Shown here in pieces: positions 20,787 to 31,919 of a stretch of DNA of 64,000 bases (the stretch's first letter is position 1; each line of letters opens with the position of its first letter). The notes under the pieces were generated by a model. The model had not been told where the DNA came from, ran no database searches, and was given only the letters and a program-made list of their open reading frames with translations. The position numbers and the translations under genes were made by a program. Source of the stretch: Armigeres subalbatus (lineage: Eukaryota > Arthropoda > Insecta > Diptera > Culicidae); NCBI RefSeq assembly GCF_024139115.2, contig NW_026943133.1, forward strand, positions 62,001-126,000, written 5' to 3'.

Positions 20787-22166
20787 TTACGGAAGCAGCT
20801 TGTTCTTCTCCACCGTCAGCAGTTGAGGCTTGGAGTTGTTATTGAGTTGTTGGCCCTCGGCTTCCTGTTGTTTGGATTTCTTCAGCGACTTGATGCGGCC
20901 TGAGAAATAGTCTTCGATCTCTTGCAACGTTTTGCCCTTGGTCTCCGGCAGGCAGAGGTAGAAGAAGACCGTCCCTGAAAAAGATGTTTTGTTAGAATTG
21001 TGAAGATGCTTCAAAATTCATTGCACCTGCCCGAAAACGAGATGCATGCGTACAGAATGAAAGCCCCGTGCCTCTCGAGCAAGTGGGCCAGGAATGGATA
21101 AGTCTTGACGACGATGAAAACAAATATGTGCGCCATACAGGTCGTGAATCCTCCTACGATTCCCCGCACCTTCATTGGGTACAACTCTCCGATCATGACC
21201 CATGGTACTACCAGGAAGCCAAGTGTGCAGGTGATGGTGAATATGAAGATACATGCTACTGGGAACCATGTTGCAGTGGGGCGATCGGAGGAACGGCCAT
21301 TTCCCAGGTCTTCTTGTAGTACAGGTACGTTCCTAAACCAATCATCGTGACACCACATCCAATGCCAGAAATGAACGTCAATGGACGCCGACCACACCTT
21401 CTGAGCAATATTGCGGCCAAGATTGTGAAGACGAATCGAACAACTCCAAGCATTATAGTACACGTGTACTTATCCATTGTGGTGCCAGAATCTTGGAAAA
21501 TCTCCACAGCGTAGAAGGTGATTGTGTTGACGCCGCTGAACTGGTACATCATGAAGTAGAGGGTCAAAATTCCAAAAGGCTTCAGGCAGGATGGATGCAG
21601 TAGAGCTTGGATCGTCTCTTTCGGCGACATTTTCTTCTTTTGGTTACTTTTCTGGGCAAACGTTTGCAGTTGCGTAACTTCTTTCTCCAGGTTGTACGTG
21701 GAACCTCTCAGTTTGGCTAAACTCTTTAGTGCCTGATCCGGTTTGTTCTTGGATACGAGATAATTTGGGGTCTCCGGCATGAACAACATCAGTGCAAAGG
21801 CCAACACCGGAACACAAGCGGAAATTGCCGAGAGGATCTTCCACGTGGTCACCGCTCCCAGAGTGTACTGAAACAGTACCCCTAAGCTGATGCCCGTTGA
21901 TGCCAGTGCACAAAGCATTCCTCGAAGGTGGGGTTGCGTTACTTCCGATGTGTAGACACGGGCCGGGGCTCCAACCATACCGGAACCGAACCCGGTCAGA
22001 ATACGTCCCGCATAGATCATTTCCACGTTGGTGGCGCACGCTATGATGATCCAGCCGATAATCATGGGAATTTCCGTTATCAGTAGGGCCTTCTTGCGTC
22101 CAAAGTTGTCCATTACGTAGCCACTGAGAAGGCACCCGATGGGTGTTCCGATCGCTGATAGAGATG
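20787..22166 (-). CDS. Tret1-like sugar transporter, exons 2 and 3 (with a frameshift)
   Basis: A major facilitator (SLC2/Tret1-like) protein of the plasma membrane, which should carry trehalose or a related sugar. Exon 2 (22166-21031) and exon 3 (20974-20787) continue the frame of the exon at 53950-54217 in phase 1, reading SWVASLSAIGTPIG across the 31.8-kb junction. Signature motifs in order are VMDNFGRKKA, GRILTGFGSG, PETPNYLVS, FSGVNTITFYAVEI, CGRRPLTF, PWVMIGELYPMKVRG and PETKGKTLQEIE. In the G-run at 21278-21281 (C-run on the coding strand) one base appears missing, so the frame shifts before the last membrane segments. With that base the three exons total exactly 531 codons. The exon 2-3 junction fits only a GC donor (21030-21029). 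The shift could be an assembly error or a real lesion. Confidence 0.88.
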
Positions 22167-22360
22167 CTGAAGAAGAAGAAAGGAAGGTATCAGGATTAGA
22201 TTTGGTCAATGTATTTATTGAATAGTAATTAAGGGATCATTAAGCAGTTAGTCGAAAAGGGATCGACAAAATATCGACTTGACAAATTTCTATTCTGAGT
22301 GATTGCATGATATCGCCTCGACCTGTTGCCTGTTTCAGACCCGAGATAAACTCGGAAAAA

Positions 22361-22528
22361 TATATTAAGCTCTTTTAGTGGAATGTATTCAACTGTCTAA
22401 GATGAATTAAGTACTCTCCATTTAATTCCACCAATTATTTTCGATATCTATGCAGATACGTATTTCGACCACAACTGTGTGGTCGTCTTTAGTGTCTCAT
22501 ACTTGACTCGACTCGACTCGAGTCGAGA
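22361..22528 (-). repeat. R1 repeat copy 2
   Basis: It includes TTTTAGTGGAATGTATTCAA, CAGATACGTATTTCG, GGTCGTCTTTAGTGTC and a terminal GACTCGACTCGACTCGAG run. It is the same family as 3601-3722. Confidence 0.8.
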
Positions 22529-22669
22529 ATTTGATTCAAATACCATACATTTTATTCCATAATTCATAATAATAATACGCCTACGTAACGCCTACGTAAC
22601 GCATTCAAAGTGAAAGTATAGGCACTAGCGAAGGAAGGGGTAAAAAACAGATCCTTCCAAAAATTACAT

Positions 22670-22880
22670 CTTTTTCCTTTCTCCTACAACAAGGTTGTAC
22701 CGAAAGGCTATCATTTCCAATCGACTCTGCTCGTCGAGCTGAACAAATGTTTGTCTGTCCGTGTGTATGTGTGTGTGCGCACACGAAAACCGAAAAACGT
22801 TAATCACTTTTTTATATAGTAATTTTTAACCGATTTTCTCGCAACAAGTTGCATTCGAAGGTGGACCCTGCAGCGATTGA
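22670..22880. repeat. Microsatellite-bearing repeat (TGTGTGTGCGCACAC)
   Basis: It carries ACCGAAAGGCTATCATTTC, CTCGTCGAGCTGA, a short TGTGTG/CACACA tract, and TTTTCTCGCAACAAGTTGCATTCGA. These blocks also occur (inverted) around the large CA tract at 33.1 kb, so both belong to one dispersed family. Confidence 0.6.
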
Positions 22881-23004
22881 AAGAGCCGTAATGTAGGCAT
22901 TTATTTATTATGATACACAATACTAATTTAAAACTAAAAGATTGAATCGGGTAAGGCATCGTCGTCGCTAGGTGGATTAATTTTGGTTTTAAGATAATAA
23001 ATGA

Positions 23005-23268
23005 AAAATATATTAAGCTCTTTTAGTGGAATGTATTCAACCGTCTAAGACGAATTAAGTTCTCTCCATTTAATTCCACCAATTATTTTCTATATTTTTG
23101 CAAATACGTATTTCGATCACAACTGTGTGGTCGTCTTCAGTGTCTCAAGTGACTCAAGTCGAGTCAAGTACAAGACACTGAAGACGACCACACTGCGAAG
23201 ATATCGAAAATAATTGGTGGAATTAAATAGAGAGTACTGAATTCGTCTTAGACGGTTGTATAATAAAT
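23005..23268. repeat. R1 repeat copies 3 and 4, head to head
   Basis: One copy (23005-23152) reads leftward and a second (about 23153-23268) reads rightward. They meet at a CAAGTCGAGTCAAG junction and form a foldback of about 110-bp arms. The CACAACTGTGTGGTCGTCTTC of the first is mirrored by the second. Confidence 0.8.
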
Positions 23269-23924
23269 GAGTTTGAAATGATTTACGGGTTAAGCTTTTT
23301 TGTTGCGATTATAATCACTAGTTTCTCAAACAAATTATTCATTTAATGTTTGATCCACAAAATACGGAAAATAATACCTACAATAAAAAATGCGAAGGTT
23401 ACTCTTACTACCTTGCTACGCATAACTGTTGCAAAATCGTAGGAATCAGAATATTTTTTCAAGCTTTGTGATATTTCCCGCCACACTGATTCATAATAAA
23501 TAGTTTACTCATGCACCTTCGTAAGCATGGTCAAAATACGTAAATTCATGTTTTTGGTTTGGCGATCTCCACACTTTTTTCTAATTGGCAACCACTATAT
23601 CAATAGGGCGCTGCTCAAAATCCCCAGTAACAGTTAACCTAACGATTTATTATATTTATTACATTATTCCAAAGTTAAATCGTGCTTTTGGATGGAAAGC
23701 CCGTAAATGTGACGCAATTTCGTGACTTTGCTGAATTGCACCCTGAGACACAGACGAAATCATCAAGAAGCAACAAACGATAGGTACTTTTAGTTCATTC
23801 AAGACACCGACATAAAAAAAATCACTAGAGTCGAAATAAGGATAACAATGTTGAAGCAAGCAGGCGGGGATTTATAATATCAAAGTCTGAATCGATTCTA
23901 TCTCCTTCAGTGCGATCAGTTATA
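23269..23924. other. Unassigned intronic stretch
   Basis: AT-rich, with no recognised gene or repeat. Confidence 0.4.
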
Positions 23925-24137
23925 CACTACTAAAAATCCACACATATTTATTGGCAAAAATCCATAGATTTAGCTTATGTTGTATATCAGCGCACACATA
24001 ACCATTCTCCACGCGAACTACCTATAAAATACATATCTAAATAAACTTTATGTGTGGTCTCGAATTAGCAATTATTTAATTTATGTGTGGTTCTATATCG
24101 ATTATATTAGGGTGGAGCTATTGCAAAAATGTATAAC
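23925..24137. mobile_element. MITE with CACTACTAAAAAT end, copy 2 (truncated, inverted)
   Basis: It matches the element at 9735-9985 in inverse orientation from its TIR to the TATAACG block, then loses homology. The last about 35 bp and the second TIR are missing. Confidence 0.8.
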
Positions 24138-25377
24138 GTGACTGCCTTACTATCTTACATCACATAAATGTATTGGACCTGATGAGTTGACCATATTTTA
24201 GAGAAATATTTTCAAATAGTATCTATTGCGGTAGATCAGAATGTAAAATACAATGTCAACGAATAGAAATACTTCTTGTCAACTTTAATTTAATCTGCCA
24301 AGTAATCCATTCCCTGGCATGGCGTAGGTATGAAATGCCAGACTTTAATTATTGCTGTAACGCAGCAAATCTCCATTGATACACTCCATCGATGATGGGA
24401 TACCTTTGCATGTCCGCTATCTGAAGTTCAAGTTATCACCAGGCAATCAACATATGCAAAACAATCATTATCGCGAAAAATTGTTGAACAAGCTTGAAAC
24501 AGATAATAGAGAGTAGGCTGCAGAGTTGTTCGTTTCTGTTGCTACCAGTTCTGTCATATCTGTAAACATCTTCAAGTGTGCTATAATTTTATTACTTGCT
24601 TGTTCAGATGCATTCATGCATTCGAATGCGAACTCACAGCTGTAGGCGCACCAGACATCGATAAGGAATTTCCATAAAACATTATCGATAAGCGGCACCA
24701 TCATCATACAGGTAGCATCTATAGTGACAGACAGTCCAAGGCAAGGAAGAAACGTGCTTCGCTGAACGTGCATGACAGTTTTATTGCACCATCGAATTCA
24801 TTGCAGAAAGCCGGGTGAAATAGCAAAGCAAGCTGTTGTTCGTAATGCTTATTATAAAGCAACAATTTTTGTACAGCTAGTATTGTGACTTGCAATTAAT
24901 TAACAACTTTTGTAATCAATTTTCAAGGCTCTCGTAGATGAGCAAAATTTTCCCCAATACAAATTTCACGTAGATATTGTGCCTTGCAACAGAATGACGA
25001 CTTTCATGATCATTTTCCAAGTAGATGCGAAAAATTTCCCCGCTGTACAAATAGCACGTGCTATCCAAGCATTCGCCGCCGGAAAGCACCAAGTGGTGTT
25101 TTTTTCTTTGCGACCAAAAATGAGCGGAGGAGTACAAATTACAATGGATCAATCAAGGTAACTCATTTTGCACTCACCGCATCAAAACAACGGCGGCACT
25201 GTATATGCATATTTCTATTCATGTGTGTTTGACAGAACATGTCTACGGTGGCGCAATCTGTTCATTTCATAGCGGCAGTTTTTGCTTATTGATTGGTCCA
25301 TTCTATAAAAAAAAACACGAGAGTGTCCATTATAGGAATATTTTGGGGGGTCCATAATAGGGAAAACGAACGTTCCG
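24138..25377. other. Unassigned intronic stretch
   Basis: Short open frames on both strands (for example 24468-24773 minus and 24979-25161 plus) show no known domain, splice structure or family match, and were not called as genes. Confidence 0.4.
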
Positions 25378-25503
25378 ACACGAGTCGAGTCAAGTACGAG
25401 ACACTGAAGACAGCCTTACTGTTGAGGTCGAAATACGTATCTGTCAAGATACAATTAAGTGGTGGAATTCAAGGGGATTGAACAAATTCGTCTTATGACA
25501 AGT
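25378..25503 (+). repeat. R1 repeat copy 5
   Basis: The copy is full length in plus orientation: GTCGAGTCAAGTACGAGAC, ACTGAAGACAGCC, GGTCGAAATACGTATCTG, GTGGTGGAATTCAAGGG, ATTCGTCTTATGACAAG. Confidence 0.82.
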
Positions 25504-26306
25504 GATCATATGAAGTGTCGACCTAAGGGAAGCAATTTCCTATTATGGACCCCAAAGGACTTTAAAATGTTAATTTCAACGAATAACGTCAAGTATTTGA
25601 GTCTTTCATGTATGTATCGTGGAGAGGAGATGCAGAGCTTGATATTAGATATCAGGCAAAATTAATATTTTGTAAATTTCCACTCCTTATGTCAGGAAGA
25701 GCAAAAATTCGCTACTAGGGGGTCCACTATTGGGCATTTTACCCTAGCTTTATCATACACAGTGGTGAATCAATCTGTTTTAGGCTGCGTCTCATGTCCT
25801 GAATTCAATGAAAACTAAACTGTGACAATTAGAAACTTTAAAATTGACTGAGAAAGTGATGACAAGTTTTGTAATTCCAAAGAAAAGTTTGAAATTGTGA
25901 AGCATTTTTATTAGCCAAAAATATCTGATGACACCAATTTCAGTACACCCGATTCTTTTTTTTACACGGGGGATGCGTTCCGTGTAAAAAAAGTTTTCAG
26001 TTCAAAATTTGAAAATCCGTGTAAAAAAAGTTTTATGATTTCTCGACGAATCATGCAAAATGGACTTTGCAAAAATGAGGTTAGGATGTCGTAGATAATA
26101 TTATTCTATTGAGGTTTAAAATATGTTTAGAAGATTATGATGCTATTTTTTGGATTATGATCCAAATTGCCTGACATTTTGCCAGGAATCCTTAATCATT
26201 AAAAATAAGCTGATAGACATATGGGAGTTGGAATTGTCGAACATTTTTTGAAATTTGAACTACCCTAGTACCCTAGGTGCCCTAGTGTAAAGTAAAATAA
26301 AAGCAC
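25504..26306. other. Intronic stretch with a TTTTTTACACGG-type repeat
   Basis: Around 25945-26035 a block (TTTTTTTTACACGGGGGATG, TGCGTTCCGTGTAAAAAAAG) forms a short inverted repeat. It resembles the last 60 bp of the window in inverse orientation. No gene was recognised. Confidence 0.4.
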
Positions 26307-26328
26307 AATTGTACAAATTGTTATATTT

Positions 26329-26765
26329 GACGAGCTCGGTGGTCTAGTGGCTACCACTTCTGCCTTATAAGCAGGAGGTCGTGGGTTCAATTCCAGGCTC
26401 GTCCCTTTCCTACTTTGTATTTCTATCTTAGTTCTTTCTGTGTTTCACGTTCTACCAAAACGATTCATACTGTTATAATCTTCCACACAATCCCAAAACC
26501 TCCCGTGGCACCTATAAGAGGTCGTAGAGTTCTCTGCATCTTTCTTAAGTAGGTGGCCAACTAACCATCCTATCCCTTCCCCAGCATTCGCAAGGACGTG
26601 GCTAGGACAGATCTCGACTATTGGAGAGTGCAATGCTTCCATCTAAGAGATAGTGATTAGTCCCAAATCAATATCTAAGGTAACGGATGAAAGTAATGCT
26701 ACTCTCATACAATAATCTTGGCTTGTACCACCTACGAATTTGTGCGAATTGCTCAATGCTAATGC
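26329..26765 (+). mobile_element. tRNA-derived SINE (Gecko-like) with a 25-bp target duplication
   Basis: It opens with a tRNA-like fold at 26329-26404: a perfect 7-bp acceptor stem (GACGAGC with GCTCGTC), anticodon loop CTTATAA (TAT, Ile-like), and B box GGTTCAATTCC. A 360-bp body follows, ending in the tandem tail CAATGCTAATGCTA. A 25-bp sequence (starting AATTGTACAAATTG, ending TTTGAC) is duplicated exactly at 26307-26331 and 26766-26790. The tandem-repeat tail fits the Gecko SINE described from Aedes aegypti; the name is from recall. Confidence 0.88.
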
Positions 26766-27001
26766 TAATTGTACAAATTGTTATATTTGACAATTTGTGC
26801 AGATTCAGATTTCATAACACTGGCGGTGCCAGAGTTCTGGTTATGTTGGGGCACCAGCATTTTTGGCGTAATTGGTTCATTTATAATTTGGCGTCAGTAG
26901 TACAAACTATAATTGGGGGAATATTTTTTACGCGAATTATTTTTCGGATTTTATTCTATTATGTTACTATTATGTTGTTATGTCTATTATGTTATTCTAT
27001 T

Positions 27002-27180
27002 ACCTGAAAGGTTTGGCAAAAATCACTCCGGGTACCGTATCGTCCAAAGGTGAAACGGCGGTCGGAGCCATCACCATCGTGGGTGTCAACATCACCAACG
27101 GTGAAACTTATTTGGATCTGGAGCTGGTGAATAACCGTATCCAAAAGGAGGTAAATTTGCAAGGAGGAACGCACTTGTAA
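27002..27180 (+). CDS. Unassigned exon-like open frame
   Basis: The frame reads GLAKITPGTVSSKGETAVG and further ITNGETYLDLELVNNR, ending at a stop at 27178-27180. Composition and codon pattern look coding (GC richer than its AT-rich flanks), and an AG acceptor-like site (TACCTGAAAG) precedes it. No start codon, partner exon or family is recognised. It may be an exon fragment captured by a transposon or a retrocopy fragment. Confidence 0.3.
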
Positions 27181-27719
27181 GGAAGGGACGCTCGCTGATT
27201 GCTCCAGTTTAAATTAGAGGATAAGTATATTTCCATCCAAGGTAAGAACAATGAGTTACATGTTCTAAGCAACTATTCATTTTGCACCCATTTCAATAAT
27301 AAATCGTTTTGACGATTCATACGTTCTTACTGATTAATTAAACTCTATCGTTGATTTTTCGTGCTACTTGAAAAGCCTCGTTTTGGCATAACATATTTAT
27401 TGTATGTACCCTGGACCTGTGCTTCGTATGTCACATGGCGTTCATTATTTTTTTTGTTTTTAAAAATTTCTTCATAATTAAATGATTATAATTATAGGTG
27501 ATCGAGGTTTGTAAATTTTGTTTAAGAATTAGATTTAATTTTATTATGTTATTTTTTATCTCGTTTCAGAGAGCGAGTAATGGCGCTTTAGCCTAGGCAT
27601 AAGAGCCAGGACATATGGGAGAAATACCTGTGTCCCATCCCTGGAAGATCAGCAAGGAGTGACACTAATCTTCTTAGCAATGTCACTTCCAACTATAATT
27701 GGGGGCGTAAATCAATGAA
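27181..27719. other. Unassigned intronic stretch
   Basis: AT-rich, no gene recognised. A short segment near 27590-27680 (GGACATATGGGAGAAATACC) looks like repeat sequence, but no second copy is in the window. Confidence 0.35.
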
Positions 27720-28440
27720 AAAATGTCCGGCAGTTCCGGCAGGGATTTCTTCAGACATTCCTTTGTAAATTTGTTTAAGAATTCCCTTAAAATTTGTTTG
27801 AAAATTCTTTCGGAAATATCTAAGAAATATCCGGAGGAATATTAAAAGAAATTGTTTTGAGGCTACCTTGGAAATTGCCTTGGGATAAATGTATCGTAAA
27901 TTTCTTTAGCCTTTGGAAATTCCTTTTGACATTCGTCCAAGAATTTCCTTTGAAAATTCATTGGAAACGCTTTTGCAAATTTCTCCGGTAATTCCTTAGA
28001 AACTTCGTGCAGGAGATCCTTCGGAAAATCTTTTAAAGAAGCCACACAAGTTTCTTACTAAATTCCTGTTGTAATCTTTCCAGAAATTTTGTTAGATTTT
28101 TCAGGAAATTTATTAAAAATGAAAAAGGAAATACTAACTGAATTTTCGGAAGAGGAAATTCTAAGGAATTTCAGATGAAACTATTCTTAAAATAATTACT
28201 GAATAAATTTCTAAAGTGGTTTCCGAACGTTTCAAAGGAATGTCCGAGGGCTTGAGATTCATTAAATTTCCGGAGGATTGTCCGAAGGAATTCCTTAAAA
28301 ACCGAAACAATTTCCAGATGATGTTCTAAAGAAATTCCGAAGAAATTCCTAAACTAATTTCCGCAGGAATTTCTAGATAATTTTTTTTCTGAAATTTCTG
28401 AAGGAATTCTCCCAAGGAAATTTCGGAAGGAATCCCTTAT
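27720..28440. repeat. Degenerate GGAATTTC/GAAATTCC simple-sequence block
   Basis: It consists of loosely repeated units of the type TTCCGGAGGAATT and AAGGAATTTC in both orientations. A similar block resumes at about 33545-34370. A short minus-strand open frame in it is an artefact of the repeat. Confidence 0.7.
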
Positions 28441-28442
28441 AC

Positions 28443-28510
28443 CAGGGCTGCCCAACGTACGGCCCGCGGGCCGGATGCGGCCCTTTGCTCAATTTGTTTT
28501 GGCCCGCGTT
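28443..28510. mobile_element. hAT-like transposon end (fragment)
   Basis: CAGGGCTGCCCAACGTACGG followed by CCCGCGGGCC and GGATGCGGCCC resembles the terminal region of hAT-superfamily elements. A CCTGCCCAACC remnant at about 33534-33544 might mark a second copy or end. The matching end and an 8-bp duplication were not found. Confidence 0.4.
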
Positions 28511-28589
28511 GTGTAAGAAAAAATACGCCATAATCGGCTTAAAAGCTTTTCTATCTGACTCGAGAAGCTCCTTCTTATTATCTACTAGC

Positions 28590-28835
28590 AGACCCGACGA
28601 GCTTCGTTTCGCCTAAAATTCATTTATTCTCTGCTTAGTTCTCGAGTTATGCAGAAATTTCTGTTTCATTTGTATGGGAGCCCCCCTTTCCAAAGGAGGG
28701 AGGGGTCTCGAACCATCTTAAGAACCTTCTCCGGCCCCAAAAACCTCTGCATACAAATTTTCACGCCGATCGGTTCAGTAGTTTCGGAGTCTATAAGGTT
28801 CAGACAGACAGAAATTCATTTTTATGTATATAGAT
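28590..28835 (+). repeat. 3' tail of a non-LTR retrotransposon (fragment)
   Basis: The sequence has the widely conserved tail blocks ACCCGACGAGCTTCGTTTCG, TTTGTATGGGAGCCCCCC, AATTTTCACGCCGATCGGTT and CAGTAGTTT. It ends in CAGACAGACAGAAATTC and TTTATGTATATAGATT. No coding part is present. The clade is not assigned. Confidence 0.6.
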
Positions 28836-28939
28836 TAATTAATAAATACTGTAGGTTATTACTGAATAAAAAATCAGGGCAAGCACGGAGTCGAATAATG
28901 CAGCACGGGCCAGTTCTGCTGGTAATGATATTTTGTAAA

Positions 28940-29340
28940 TACTGATGAAACCTGATGAAACCGGATGAAACCTTTCCACGACGGACAACTTGTTCTTCTT
29001 CATTGGCTCTAACCTCCAACTGGAACTTGGCGTGCTTTTCAATTTATTATTCTATTAGCATTTCCTTAGTTATTAATTGGAAGCTTTTCTATGCCCACCA
29101 ATGCATGAGTGAGTATGTATTTTGTGTGGCAAGCACGTGTACAATGGATACACTATGCCCAGGGAGTCGAGAATGTTTCCAACCCGAAAACATCCTAGGC
29201 CGGATCGAGAATCTCCGGATTGTCAATCCTACGCCTTTGCTCGCAAGGCTACTGGAGACTCCAGACAACTTGTTAGATAATGCATATAGGCTGCCTCCTT
29301 CACTGGTATTAGTTTCTCGTTCAGCACGTTGAAGAGTTAA
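28940..29340 (-). mobile_element. tRNA-derived SINE, minus strand (Feilai-like, degraded head)
   Basis: Read on the minus strand it shows ATCCGGCCTAGGATGTTTTC, GGGTTGGAAACATTCTCGAC, TCCCTGGGCATAGTG, TTAATAACTAAGG and a tail rich in GAAGAAGAAC. This is the usual block order of mosquito tRNA SINEs. The tRNA head is poorly preserved. A three-copy TGATGAAACC repeat abuts its tail at 28943-28972. Confidence 0.55.
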
Positions 29341-30295
29341 AGTTCTCATAGAAAAATTATAAATTACGTTACGTGGACAAGCCACCTGCTTCTGATTCTA
29401 CCTGCTCACAATCGTTGAAAATACTAAATGTAAAATACAAGGCACATGCAACTGGCTTTAGAAGGGGAATTTACTACCATCTTCAAATCACAGAGGAATG
29501 AGCAGCTTTGATCCCAATGAAGGAAACGACTACCGGTATCGACCTGAGGAAAGCTGTTAGTAGGACCTGTATGAAGGAGCTTGAACTCTTCTTAAGGCCT
29601 AACAACTGATGGAGCTCCGGCAATGACGGGAAAGAACACTGGCGCTGTGACACTTGAAAATTAAAGGAATTTGTTTATTTATAAATCAATTGTTAGCTAA
29701 TTACAAAAGTTAATTTGTGCACATTGCATTTTTACCGAAAAAATGATCAATATTCGTTATGTAGCGTTGCTCGTTAAAAGTCATCTTTACCTACGCGATG
29801 AAACTCCTCAGCCACCACTAATTCCAATTTATATTGACGAAAACGGAAGCAGAATACGGAGATTTGTTGTTGGCTAACCCATGGTACCTGGCTTGAGAGC
29901 GAAATAAAATCACACTATTTTTACAGGATAAAGCAAAACCAAAGCCCAAGCTGCATGATCCTGGATGGGTGAGTAGCTTGGCCTTTATAATACATGTCAC
30001 CAAACATCTCAATGACTTGGACATTACGCTGCAAGTCAAGGATCAACACGTCGAACTTTCATTATCCAATGTTTCAAATGGAGATAATTGACCTCAAATG
30101 CAACAACGAGCTCAAACCTGAATTGCAAAAAGACGAATCTCTTGGAAGATATGTTCTCTATCCAGAAGTACATATTAGTGTGAACAATTCTTATCAAGTA
30201 TGGAAATAGTAAAAAGTAATTGTTGAACTTGTTGCGAAATTCTATAACCGATTGTGAAATCAAAATGCGACGTGTATTGGAAGGAAGTCAACAGT
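29341..30295. other. Unassigned intronic stretch
   Basis: No gene or repeat was recognised. Short frames on both strands have no recognisable domain. Confidence 0.4.
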
Positions 30296-30560
30296 TCCAT
30301 GTCCTGTTACGTAAAACCCAGCGGTGATGGTGCCTTTCTCGTTCGCTCAAAAGGTTTGGAAAAATCTAAAATAACACCAATAAGTGGATTGGTCTTATTT
30401 TTCATATTTATTTATATGCATAAAAAATTCTCGCTAAACGCAATTTGTTGCAAACAAATCGGATGAGCATAAGAACAAAAATGACATTTTATTTTGTAGT
30501 TTTAAAATTAGTATTTTCACCTTAACTTTTGACCCAATTGTACGATCCGGCCAAGAGTTC
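30296..30560 (+). repeat. Head and first partial monomer of the 167-bp satellite family
   Basis: It contains GGTGCCTTTCTCGTTCGCTC, then AATTTGTTGCAAACAAATCGG, TAACTTTTGACCCA and TACGATCCGGCCAA. These are diverged versions of blocks in the array at 31.9-33.1 kb. Confidence 0.6.
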
Positions 30561-30584
30561 AGTGCGAGATTTCTCTTGTTTCGG

Positions 30585-30990
30585 ACAGCAGAACGATCGC
30601 GCGATTGGCCGAAATATTGTGTTCTGTATTGCGCGGCCATGGTTAGGTAAGATCACTGTGTATAAAGAATAGCACGGTCGTATCGCTTATCAGAGTGAAT
30701 CCAGATCCAACGATGCCTACCAACTAACTGATAATCCTTCCTGTGGTTTTTGTGGAGACGCAGAGGTAAACACGGTCTTCAAATAGTAAAAACCACCTAC
30801 TAATATTCCTTCCCTCTTTCTAACTGACTACAAGGACGTGGCCGGCGCCGTTATTGATCATTTGAATATTAGAGTCACTGAAACTTGCACACTGAGAATG
30901 CTTGAACAATCCCAGTCAATCATTCAGTTGATTCTTTGTGCAATTTCACTACCGTGCGGGACCGAAATCCGTACAGCACCGAAATCCGTC
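30585..30990 (+). repeat. Dispersed repeat with GCAGAACGATCGCGCGAT, SINE-like body
   Basis: It starts with GCAGAACGATCGCGCGAT and TGTTCTGTATTGCGCGGCC, matching in inverse orientation the tandem copies at 42.98-43.15 kb. The following body (ACAAGGACGTGGCC near 30833) shares a short block with the SINE at 26.3-26.8 kb. The family is not named. Confidence 0.45.
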
Positions 30991-31680
30991 CACCTCATGA
31001 GATATCAATGAATTAAAGGGTGTTCAAGTAATTAATGTAGGAATAATTTATCTTTTCCTAATCAGATACTTGGCAGTAAGCTTCTAGGGCAAAGCAATGG
31101 AAAAAAGGCTTTGAAATTAAAACAGCAAAAATCAAAAACAAATCGCCACTCACCAAACGCGGAGTTTTTGCCGCCATTTTGTTTTCGGGTATAGCATAAT
31201 TGCACCAAAAGTAACTGTGGTTTAATTGCTAATTACGAAACATTACATAAAATAAGCGGAATATAAATCGAAGGGATCGCTTCTCAAGGTGCGTATCGAA
31301 CTATTTACAGTGGTAGTTTAGTCAATCAGACTGCTTCAATTTAAATATTTAGTTAAATAATAGCTGTACGGATTTTGATACTTTGATTCGAAATCCGTCC
31401 ACGGTGGACGGATTTCGAGTCAGGAGTAGTAGATTCTATCCATAATTTTATCATGTTTTTCGTAGTTTTTAATGAGTAAATGTGAAACACTTCAAAACTA
31501 GAAGCCTTTATGCTCCTGTGTCAGTGGCAAACGTTTTATTTACATTCGATTCCTATTTTCTAATGACTTTTTCATATACTAAGGTGCTTAAGTGTACGGA
31601 TTTCGATGCCCCACGGTAATTCTGGTCAATCACGGAGTAGCAACCATAGATATGTGTAGTCAGTCAAAGCTAAGCTAATT
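30991..31680. other. Unassigned intronic stretch with ACGGATTTCGA motifs
   Basis: Copies of CCGAAATCCGT and ACGGATTTCGA occur at about 30961-30986, 31370-31420 and 31592-31602 in opposite orientations. This suggests the ends of a small inverted-repeat element (about 30955-31620). No coding region was recognised. Confidence 0.4.
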
Positions 31681-31919
31681 GTATGATCCGGCCAAGTTTC
31701 TATAGGAAACAATGGGACAAGATTCTGCGTCGAATGCAATCTGATGCGAGAGACCTGAGAAGCACACATATTGCACATCAATCACAGTAACTTATATATG
31801 ACCGGATTCAGTCACAATATGGTTACTGCAACCAGATTTGTTGAACTTGTGTTGCTTGGGGAATAGATGAAGTCTAAGTGCTAAAAAAGTGAGCTAGACT
31901 TTTTTGAACTCTTTTTCAC

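Noticed and set aside
22640..22800. Regulatory element around TGTGTGTGCGCACAC
   Set aside because: It matches the dispersed microsatellite-bearing repeat at 33 kb.
26329..26404. Functional tRNA-Ile (TAT) gene
   Set aside because: It heads a SINE with body, tandem tail and target duplication; a tRNA gene would stand alone.
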